A DNA stretch of 5,195 nucleotides. It comes from Eubacteriaceae bacterium UBA7485. Its GTDB lineage: Bacteria > Bacillota > Clostridia > Eubacteriales > Eubacteriaceae. Below the pieces are notes generated by a model. The model worked only from the letters and a program-made list of their open reading frames with translations, ran no database searches and was not told where the DNA came from. Positions 1-4,319 of this stretch are shown in pieces (position 1 is the stretch's first letter; every line of letters begins with the position of its first letter). The translations under genes were made by a program, and so were the position numbers. The DNA lies in contig DLOL01000005.1 in assembly GCA_002478485.1 (NCBI GenBank), positions 6,654 through 11,848 of the forward strand, given 5' to 3'.

Positions 1-1291
1 CGCCGACTCCGATCGATGCGGCGGTTACTCCTGTCAAAACCGAGTACATGTCGGCAAGTCCAGAGCCGATCATACCGCAGACAAGCGGGAAACCATATTT
101 GAGGTTCACACCAAAGAGTGCAGGTTCAGTCACTCCCAAGTAGCAGGAGATCATCGCCGGAATTTCAACCTGCTGAAGTTTTTCATTCTTCCTTGTCAAA
201 AGGGTCATACCGAGAACTGCCGATCCCTGTGCAATATTGGAGAGGGCGATCATCGGCCAGAGGATGGTTCCGCCAAAACTTGAGATCAGCTGGGTATCAA
301 TGGCGTTTGTCATGTGGTGAAGGCCGGTGATGACCAGTGGGGCGTAAACCAGGCCGAAAAATCCGGCAAAGATAAAGCCGTATGGATGCATCAACCCTGA
401 ATACACCACTTTCGAAATCATATCGCCAAGCGCCCAGCCGATTGGTCCGACGACCGCGTGTGCGATGAGGACTGAGAGAACAAGCGAACAGAACGGCACG
501 ACGATAATCGAGACGATAGCCGGCGTGATCTTCTGGAAGAACCGTTCAAGATAGACAAGAACGAATCCCGCGAGAATGGCAGGGATCACCTGTGCATGGT
601 AGCCGATCATCTGGATTTGTGCAAAACCGAAATCCCACACCGGGATTTCCGACGCAGGTGTTGAAGCCACGGAATAAGCGTTCAATAGTTGAGGTGAGAC
701 CAGCGTGATCCCTAAAATTATCCCGAGCACCTGACTTGTTCCCAATTTTTTGGTGATCGACCAGGTGATCATGACCGGCAGAAAATGAAAGATTGCCTCT
801 CCGATCAGCCAGAGAAAACTGTCCACACCGCTCCAGAACACGCTCATTTCAGCTAACGTCTTTGTTCCATTCTCGAACAAATACATCGCGTCGATGACAT
901 TTCTAAACCCGAGAATCAAACCGCCTGCGACCAGTGCCGGAATAATCGGTGTGAAAATCTCTCCGAGATTTCCAATCAGTTTCTGCATGAAAGTCTGGTT
1001 TGTTTTTGCCGCCTGTTTGGCTTCATCTTTCGACACGCCTTCAATCCCTGAAACGGCCACAAAATCATTGTAGAAGTTTGTGACATCATTTCCGATAATG
1101 ACCTGAAACTGGCCTGCCTGCGTAAAAGTTCCCTTGGCACTCGGCAGATTTTCAATTTCCGCAACATCCGCCCGATCCGGATCGATTAGGACAAAGCGCA
1201 TGCGTGTGACACAGTGCGCCACAGACTGAATGTTGGATTTGCCGCCAACAAGCTCCATCAGCTTTCCGGCTTCTTGTTGATATTTTCCCAT
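1..1291 (-). CDS. treP: PTS trehalose-specific EIIBC component (TreP), 3' end cut by window edge
   Basis: This is the membrane permease that takes up trehalose and phosphorylates it to trehalose-6-phosphate through the PEP phosphotransferase system. The frame is open for 430 codons from the ATG at 1291 to the edge, without frameshift. B. subtilis TreP is about 470 residues, so roughly 40 C-terminal residues are missing. Residues 1-75 are the EIIB domain, with the phosphorylatable Cys27 in AHCVTRMRF and the GQFQVIIG strand at 60-67. From about residue 105 the hydrophobic EIIC domain follows, with the ITGLHH motif at 321-326 and GVTEPALFGVN at 386-396, both typical of sucrose/trehalose-class EIIC. 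The start is supported by AGGGGAAG a few bases upstream. Trehalose rather than sucrose specificity is inferred from overall similarity to TreP, the adjacent treR and the operators in the promoter. No EIIA domain is visible, so a separate glucose-type EIIA would have to serve it. A phosphotrehalase gene may lie beyond the left edge. Confidence 0.9.
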   Translation of the reverse strand, partial: MGKYQQEAGKLMELVGGKSNIQSVAHCVTRMRFVLIDPDRADVAEIENLPSAKGTFTQAGQFQVIIGNDVTNFYNDFVAVSGIEGVSKDEAKQAAKTNQTFMQKLIGNLGEIFTPIIPALVAGGLILGFRNVIDAMYLFENGTKTLAEMSVFWSGVDSFLWLIGEAIFHFLPVMITWSITKKLGTSQVLGIILGITLVSPQLLNAYSVASTPASEIPVWDFGFAQIQMIGYHAQVIPAILAGFVLVYLERFFQKITPAIVSIIVVPFCSLVLSVLIAHAVVGPIGWALGDMISKVVYSGLMHPYGFIFAGFFGLVYAPLVITGLHHMTNAIDTQLISSFGGTILWPMIALSNIAQGSAVLGMTLLTRKNEKLQQVEIPAMISCYLGVTEPALFGVNLKYGFPLVCGMIGSGLADMYSVLTGVTAASIGVG

Positions 1292-1295
1292 TTCT

Positions 1296-1303
1296 CTTCC
1301 CCT
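1296..1303 (-). promoter_or_regulatory. Shine-Dalgarno site of treP
   Basis: AGGGGAAG lies four bases before the ATG at 1291, with the GGGG core about seven bases away. It fixes the treP start and is clearly stronger than the site in front of treR. Confidence 0.75.
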
Positions 1304-1324
1304 GTTTTTTAGATAATTGCCGCT

Positions 1325-1342
1325 AACATGTACGTACATGTT
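1325..1342. promoter_or_regulatory. TreR operator 2, perfect 18-bp palindrome
   Basis: AACATGTACGTACATGTT is a perfect palindrome centred between 1333 and 1334. It lies a few bases downstream of the predicted treP start site. It shares the TGTACGTACA core with the second site 37 bp away (centre to centre). Known TreR operators are palindromes of the TTGTATATACAA type, so the core fits with a central CG instead of TA. A repressor bound here would block promoter clearance. Binding by the neighbouring TreR is inferred. Confidence 0.8.
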
Positions 1343-1354
1343 TTTGATATCTTG

Positions 1355-1383
1355 ATTTTACAACCTGTACGTACAAGTGTCAA
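1355..1383 (-). promoter_or_regulatory. sigma-A promoter of treP
   Basis: On the minus strand a perfect -35 box TTGACA (1383-1378) is followed by a 17-bp spacer and the -10 box TAAAAT (1360-1355). Transcription should begin near 1348, giving a leader of about 56 nt before the treP ATG. Such a strong core promoter implies control mainly by repression, which fits the operator in the spacer and the one just downstream. I see no catabolite-responsive (cre) element here. Confidence 0.85.
1363..1378. promoter_or_regulatory. TreR operator 1, inside the treP promoter spacer
   Basis: The core TGTACGTACA (1366-1375) is a perfect 10-bp palindrome, with two further matching flanking pairs after one mismatch. 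It lies wholly between the -35 and -10 boxes, so a bound dimer would exclude RNA polymerase. It shares its core with operator 2. The 37-bp centre spacing is about 3.5 helical turns, so two dimers would sit on roughly opposite faces. Confidence 0.8.
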
Positions 1384-1386
1384 TAC

Positions 1387-1415
1387 AAAAAAGAAAAAGG
1401 AATCAGAAAGATTCC
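1387..1415 (-). terminator. Intrinsic terminator of treR, overlapping its stop codon
   Basis: Read on the minus strand, GGAATC and GATTCC form a perfect 6-bp stem around the loop TTTCT, followed by TTTTTCTTTTTT. The stem's left arm and loop include the last sense codons of treR (GAA TCT TTC), and the TGA stop runs into the right arm. It separates the upstream transcript from the treP promoter, whose -35 box begins four bases after the T-tract. Confidence 0.8.
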
Positions 1416-2104
1416 CTTCTCGCAAAGTCTTCAAATTTGAATTTATCCGGCCTATGCCGGCTCTCCGTATATTGAAACAAGGTTCCGTCATCCAGATACG
1501 TCCAGGAGCGGACGACCACTAGCAGATCATAACCTTTCAGATCAAGAAGTTCTTCCTGTTCCCTGGATACCGGCTCAACTGTGATTTCCTTCTTTGCAAA
1601 GCTGATGGGGAGCTCAAGCACTCCCTCGATATAGGAATAGAGAGAATCTGCGGCAATTTTCTCGTCGATACCCGGAACCACCTGCGCGTTGATGTAATCA
1701 TGATCCAAAATCACACGCTCTCCTGAAAACCTGCGCACACGGATGACTTCTGTTACAGGAGACTGCGTCTCGAGCAGGCGTCTTCCTGCTTCATCTCCGG
1801 TCATAACCCGGATGACATCGGTGGTAATATCTCCGCCCAGCTGGTTTTTTATCTCCTTAAAGGAGTGAATGCCGGATACAGAAAAAGCCACCAGATCTGG
1901 ATCCAGGACCTTGGATCCTTTTCCCTTTTCTTTGACAATTAAGCCTTTCTCTAAAAGCAGGTTCAGGGCTTTTCGCACGGTGTCCCGACTCGCTTCGTAT
2001 TTCTTTTGCAGCTCGCTCTCCGAAGGCAGATAACTCCCCGCTCCGATTTCTCTGGAAAGGATGCGGGCGTTGAGATCTTTATAAATTTCTTTGTATTTCG
2101 CCAT
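1403..2104 (-). CDS. treR: Trehalose operon repressor TreR, GntR family with UTRA domain
   Basis: This is a cytoplasmic DNA-binding repressor of trehalose uptake; in the known family trehalose-6-phosphate is the inducer. The protein has 233 residues, close to the roughly 238 of B. subtilis TreR. Residues 1-68 form the GntR winged helix, with the signature LPSESEL at 26-32, recognition helix ASRDTVRKAL at 38-47, and a wing ending in GKGSKV. Residues about 85-225 are the UTRA effector domain, with TEVIRVRRFSGERVILDHDYI at about 118-138 and TLFQYTESRHRPDKFKF near the end. The start at 2104 gives the standard MAKYKEIYKDL N-terminus. Its Shine-Dalgarno site is poor, and a five-codon in-frame mini-ORF ending in TAG lies just upstream. 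It begins 28 bp after the HIRAN gene with no terminator or clear promoter between, so co-transcription with it is likely. Its probable targets are the two operators at treP. Confidence 0.92.
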   Translation of the reverse strand: MAKYKEIYKDLNARILSREIGAGSYLPSESELQKKYEASRDTVRKALNLLLEKGLIVKEKGKGSKVLDPDLVAFSVSGIHSFKEIKNQLGGDITTDVIRVMTGDEAGRRLLETQSPVTEVIRVRRFSGERVILDHDYINAQVVPGIDEKIAADSLYSYIEGVLELPISFAKKEITVEPVSREQEELLDLKGYDLLVVVRSWTYLDDGTLFQYTESRHRPDKFKFEDFARRESF

Positions 2105-2132
2105 GGCCTAGACCGCATTTTCCATTTCTCAA

Positions 2133-2540
2133 TCACCATTCTTCGTGCATAAAAAGATCAAGACTGATTTTGAGCCAGCGTTCATCGACAAGTTCCTTAT
2201 CCGTAATCTTTCCAAAGAGCAGTTTCCCCGCATCCATCAGCCTTGAGAAGACAACGTTGTCTTTTTTTGGAATATAACCGATCTTTATCCCTTCATCAGT
2301 TTTGACAACAATAGCGTTCGGATCATAGAGGTTGTCGGGTTCCCGGAAAAAATGAAGCCGGTCGCCGATATCAAGATGCGGCTCCAGATCCATAATGCCT
2401 GGAATATAGGTGGTGCCTGCCACATGTGTGTCAAAAAGGAAAATATCCTTTTCGATCAAGTCCGGAATGACCAGTTCCCCGTTTTTATCGCGGGGAAGAT
2501 CCATCAGACCGTTTTCTCCAGGATCAAATATTTCGTTCAT
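2133..2540 (-). CDS. HIRAN-domain protein of unknown function
   Basis: A 135-residue soluble protein that is almost entirely one HIRAN domain, at about residues 33-130. Visible hallmarks are HVAGTTYI at 39-46, the acidic turn and LYDPNAIVV at 71-79, and IGYIPKKDN at 87-95. HIRAN domains occur fused to SNF2 helicases such as HLTF/Rad5, where they bind 3' DNA ends, and as stand-alone bacterial proteins whose roles are mostly unknown. No nuclease or helicase domain is present here. The ATG follows the TAA of the J-domain gene directly, with the Shine-Dalgarno site GAGGAA inside the end of that gene, so the two are translationally linked and probably make partner proteins. DNA binding is inferred from the family. 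I cannot give a specific function. Confidence 0.85.
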   Translation of the reverse strand: MNEIFDPGENGLMDLPRDKNGELVIPDLIEKDIFLFDTHVAGTTYIPGIMDLEPHLDIGDRLHFFREPDNLYDPNAIVVKTDEGIKIGYIPKKDNVVFSRLMDAGKLLFGKITDKELVDERWLKISLDLFMHEEW

Positions 2541-3710
2541 TTATTTCCTCAACATTCTGGTGATCCGAAGCTCAAGCCTTCGAATCTTTTCGTTCAGAGT
2601 ATCCACTCGGCTCTGAAGCGTATTTCTTTTCTTCTGAGATATCTTCTCATCCGCCAGGATCTCTTTCATGGTGTAAGGGTAGGATGTCATAATCTCCCGA
2701 ATACTTCGCTTCACTTCGTCGATCCGCTCTTCTAGATAATCTTTCTCCGCTTCGAGTTCTTCAAGCGCGGTCTGGTTCCCCACGGATTCTTCAGGCCTTC
2801 GCATCGCCATCTTGATCATGCGAAGCGTGCTCAAATCCCCTTCTTTGTAAGCATTGACCGCACTGTTGAAAAGCAGCTTTTCCTTCTGGGTCTGGTTCGG
2901 ATGTAGATCTGGATGGAGGTACTTGACAATCGCATAGTAAAGATTTTTGAGCTCTTTCATTTCCTCGCTGGTGAGCTTCTCCGCTTCCTTCCACCGGTCC
3001 GCCTGCTTTTTTCGTTTGATTCTTTTATGGAGCTCATCCTTCTTTTCCTTGAATTCCTGATTTAAAATTTCATCGAGTTCAAAGAGGTCCACATCCTCCT
3101 GACGGTTTTTCTTCGTCTGGATCAGCTCGATTTTTCTTGCCAGGCGAGAAGCGATAATCTGAAGCTTGTAGATGTTGTTCTCAAGACCCCCAAACTGCGA
3201 AAGATAATCATTTTCAATATTGACGCACTCCGTTAGTAAAAGGGCGTCCTTCTCAAGCAAAAGCATGGCAAGCTCTGTCCTGAGTTTTTTTATTTTTTCA
3301 ACCAGCTCTTGATAGGCGGGCGAGACAATCACGGCCTGTTCTGCAGAATTCAGTCTTCCTGTCACCAAGCAGAGCCTCTCAAGCGCGAGAATAAACCAGG
3401 ATCGGCTCTCTTCCGACAAAAGAAATCCCTGGTTCTGGTAGAGCATGATCTTCTTCCACATCGTGTAGATCGTATTTCCAAGCAGGTGGGGATCATCAAT
3501 CTCATTTACAATGGATTCAAACACACCCGCGCTTTTAAACGGATTAATGTCCGGAAAACAATCCTTGATTCCTTTCCCCCAGTCGTTTTCAAATCCGAGA
3601 GAAAGACATTCCTCTTCGAATTGATCTTCAACCTGATCAATTAAGGTTTCATCATTCTGGTAGAGTTCCAGATATTTTTGCGCAAATTGGTGAATGGCGT
3701 TTGTATTCAT
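2541..3710 (-). CDS. Coiled-coil protein with an internal J-domain-like segment
   Basis: A 389-residue soluble protein whose function I do not recognise. Residues about 250-300 resemble helices II-III of a J domain, with YLHPDLHPN carrying the HPD tripeptide at 266-268 that DnaJ proteins use to stimulate DnaK ATPase. It is followed by a helix ending NAYKEGDLSTLRMI. The region before it (about 130-245) and the C-terminal tail (about 313-389) are rich in Lys, Glu and Leu heptads and look like coiled coils. The N-terminal 125 residues are mostly helical, with no motif I recognise. No signal peptide, transmembrane segment, Cys-rich zinc finger or G/F region is seen, so it is not a canonical DnaJ. 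A short AGGA lies close before the ATG. It is the first gene of the group with the HIRAN gene and probably treR. It may bring DnaK to a HIRAN-bound substrate, which is inference. Confidence 0.82.
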   Translation of the reverse strand: MNTNAIHQFAQKYLELYQNDETLIDQVEDQFEEECLSLGFENDWGKGIKDCFPDINPFKSAGVFESIVNEIDDPHLLGNTIYTMWKKIMLYQNQGFLLSEESRSWFILALERLCLVTGRLNSAEQAVIVSPAYQELVEKIKKLRTELAMLLLEKDALLLTECVNIENDYLSQFGGLENNIYKLQIIASRLARKIELIQTKKNRQEDVDLFELDEILNQEFKEKKDELHKRIKRKKQADRWKEAEKLTSEEMKELKNLYYAIVKYLHPDLHPNQTQKEKLLFNSAVNAYKEGDLSTLRMIKMAMRRPEESVGNQTALEELEAEKDYLEERIDEVKRSIREIMTSYPYTMKEILADEKISQKKRNTLQSRVDTLNEKIRRLELRITRMLRK

Positions 3711-3735
3711 ATATCCTAAATCATGAAAATATTTT

Positions 3736-3757
3736 GATTCATCTCACAGGATGAATC
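3736..3757. repeat. 8-bp inverted repeat in the leader of the J-domain gene
   Basis: GATTCATC and GATGAATC are perfect inverted arms around the 6-base TCACAG. The element lies 26-47 bases before the ATG at 3710 and downstream of the candidate promoter. No U-tract follows on either strand, so it is not an intrinsic terminator. It could be an operator for an unknown regulator or a 5'-UTR hairpin. Confidence 0.55.
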
Positions 3758-3775
3758 CCTTGACTCATTACTTTC

Positions 3776-3804
3776 AGTATACATGATAAATTGAATCCGA
3801 AAAA
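3776..3804 (-). promoter_or_regulatory. Candidate promoter of the J-domain / HIRAN / treR group
   Basis: On the minus strand TATACT (3781-3776) is a good -10 box. Counting 17 bp upstream gives only TTTTTC as the -35, which lies in the T-tract of the preceding terminator. A promoter is expected here because the terminator at 3800-3823 closes the upstream unit. The exact boxes are uncertain. Confidence 0.38.
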
Positions 3805-3823
3805 AGCCGTTCATTTGAACGGC
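3800..3823 (-). terminator. Intrinsic terminator after the methyltransferase tail remnant
   Basis: On the minus strand GCCGTTC and GAACGGC form a GC-rich 7-bp stem around AAAT, followed by six T. It begins ten bases after the TAG at 3835-3833 that ends the HVETVV tail. This is where the terminator of an intact rlmCD-type gene would sit, so it is probably the original terminator left behind after integration. Confidence 0.85.
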
Positions 3824-3832
3824 CCAAGGAAT

Positions 3833-3898
3833 CTATTCTTTTCTTGTTAATTTAACGACGGTTTCCACATGGCTCGATTGCTCCAGATGGATGTCAAA
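3833..3898 (-). pseudogene. RlmCD/RumA-type 23S rRNA methyltransferase C-terminal tail, remnant
   Basis: The minus-strand frame ends SSHVETVVKLTRKE-stop. The HVETVV signature followed by a hydrophobic strand is the characteristic C-terminus of the TrmA/RumA (RlmCD) family of rRNA uracil-5-methyltransferases. Nothing else of the enzyme is present: the frame is closed by a TGA at 3967-3965, and no SAM-binding or catalytic motifs precede it. The segment just upstream of HVETVV reads DIHLEQS where the family usually has DMFPxT, so the junction may lie there. The stop and adjacent terminator appear to be the native gene end. It is a remnant or displaced attachment-site copy, not a functional gene. 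Confidence 0.65.
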
Positions 3899-3906
3899 TA
3901 ATCGGC

Positions 3907-3981
3907 CTATCCACGGAAAATCAGCCCGTTCATTCTCGGAAACATATCCACAGCCTTTTTGACCTCAAAATCGCCATTTTC
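3907..3981 (-). pseudogene. Second degenerate methyltransferase tail copy (FEVKKAVDMFPR)
   Basis: In another minus-strand frame the sequence reads ENGDFEVKKAVDMFPRMNG and ends in TAG at 3909-3907. The EVKK-x-VDMFP arrangement matches the segment that normally precedes HVETVV in RlmCD proteins, but the expected continuation is replaced after FPR. Its DNA overlaps the direct repeat shared with the next copy. I read it as a partial tail left by an earlier integration or recombination event. The match is short, so confidence is moderate. Confidence 0.5.
3927..3948 (-). repeat. Imperfect direct repeat, copy 1 of 2
   Basis: A 22-bp stretch on the minus strand matches 3989-4010 at 18 of 22 positions and contains the shared block TGTTTCCGAGAA. 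The start-to-start distance is 62 bp. Both copies encode D-L/M-F-P-R in their respective frames, so the similarity reflects duplicated methyltransferase 3'-end sequence. Confidence 0.7.
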
Positions 3982-4019
3982 TCGACCGCGCTCGTTCTCG
4001 GAAACAGGTCGATGTGCTT
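3930..4019 (-). pseudogene. Third degenerate methyltransferase tail copy (IDLFPRTSAVEKM)
   Basis: A third minus-strand frame reads KHIDLFPRTSAVEKMAIL, matching the family pattern VDLFPxTxHVETVxLL with H-to-A and T-to-K type decay. It runs into a TGA at 3932-3930. A TGA at 4064-4062 upstream prevents any longer gene. The different reading frame from its neighbours shows these are separate fragments, not one decayed ORF. Confidence 0.5.
3989..4010 (-). repeat. Imperfect direct repeat, copy 2 of 2
   Basis: This is the partner of 3927-3948 and shares TGTTTCCGAGAA and the following YGARCG. The four differences are scattered, so the duplication is old or the two copies came from different homologous genes. 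Confidence 0.7.
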
Positions 4020-4026
4020 GTTCCTA

Positions 4027-4110
4027 CTATATAATGCAGGTGCACAGATTTTCCAATCGCCTCAAGACTTCGCTCTGAGGGAATAAGTCAAAATACCCGC
4101 GATTCCCCAT
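4027..4110 (-). pseudogene. Fourth degenerate methyltransferase tail copy (YFDLFPQS)
   Basis: The minus strand from 4110 reads MGNRGYFDLFPQSEVLRRL and stops at the TAG at 4029-4027. Y-x-DLFPQS resembles the DLFPQT segment of RumA-type C-termini, but HVETV is not recognisable after it. It is the most diverged of the four pieces and could be a chance match. A real 27-aa peptide is not supported, because I see no convincing ribosome binding site. Confidence 0.35.
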
Positions 4111-4120
4111 CCACTTAACT

Positions 4121-4297
4121 CTATTGCTGCCGGAAGCGATACTTGCCTTTTCCGTGTCCGGTCACATGCTCAATGATCCCGTGCTCTGCCATTTCACGCA
4201 GCAAGGCAGTGCATCTTGTCGGCTTCAGATCGAGCACTCTCTGCACATCCGATTGGCGGATTACACCTTCATTCAGTTCAAAGGTAAAATGTCTCAT
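4121..4297 (-). CDS. Small winged-helix DNA-binding ORF, possibly a C-terminal remnant
   Basis: The 58-residue product is essentially a single winged helix-turn-helix: VIRQSDVQRVLDLKPTRCTALLREM gives the two HTH helices (about residues 12-36), and HGIIEHVTGHGKGKYRF the wing (about 39-55). I chose the ATG at 4297, preceded by AAGGCGG eight bases upstream, over an upstream TTG at 4342 that would overlap the preceding gene. It follows that gene by 22 bp and probably shares its transcript. Such a wHTH also forms the extreme C-terminus of AlbA_2/Schlafen-like or RecG-like ATP-binding regulators, so this could be a leftover of a larger gene. It may also be a genuine small regulator. The role is unknown. 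Confidence 0.6.
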   Translation of the reverse strand: MRHFTFELNEGVIRQSDVQRVLDLKPTRCTALLREMAEHGIIEHVTGHGKGKYRFRQQ

Positions 4298-4319
4298 GTC
4301 AATTACCGCCTTGCCACTG

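Larger units (their letters stand above)
3833..4110. other. Probable integration-site scar at an rlmCD/rumA 3' end (island boundary)
   Basis: This region without an intact gene holds four partial methyltransferase C-termini in mixed frames, two 22-bp direct repeats, and the native stop and terminator at its left end. The 3' end of rumA is a documented insertion site for integrative elements in streptococci. Tandem decayed copies of the target 3' end are what successive insertions and losses would leave. The DUF4268 and winged-helix genes on its right would be island cargo. No integrase gene lies in the window, so the island assignment is inference. Confidence 0.5.

Noticed and set aside
1..1291. 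Possible frameshift or decay in treP
   Set aside because: Codon-by-codon reading from 1291 to position 2 gives 430 uninterrupted residues with all EIIB and EIIC motifs in order.
1328..1522. Plus-strand ORF starting inside the treP operator
   Set aside because: Its ATG is part of the palindrome, and the rest is antisense to the treR terminator and C-terminus.
2352..2735. 127-codon plus-strand ORF across the HIRAN/J-domain junction
   Set aside because: It runs antisense through two genes with recognisable domains; its composition looks like a chance open frame.
3309..3644. 111-codon plus-strand ORF opposite the N-terminus of the J-domain protein
   Set aside because: Antisense shadow with no motif and no convincing ribosome site.
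3726..3735. AAAATATTTT palindrome before the J-domain gene
   Set aside because: An AT-only 10-bp palindrome is expected by chance in an AT-rich leader.
4060..4080. CCTCA...TGAGG hairpin with a TTCG-containing loop
   Set aside because: Only five pairs are secure and no T-tract follows on either strand, so it is not supported as a terminator.
3711..4120. CRISPR array, tRNA or other structured RNA in the gap
   Set aside because: The repeats are only two imperfect copies without regular spacers, and I see no tRNA cloverleaf or riboswitch core; the degenerate methyltransferase tails explain the repeats better.
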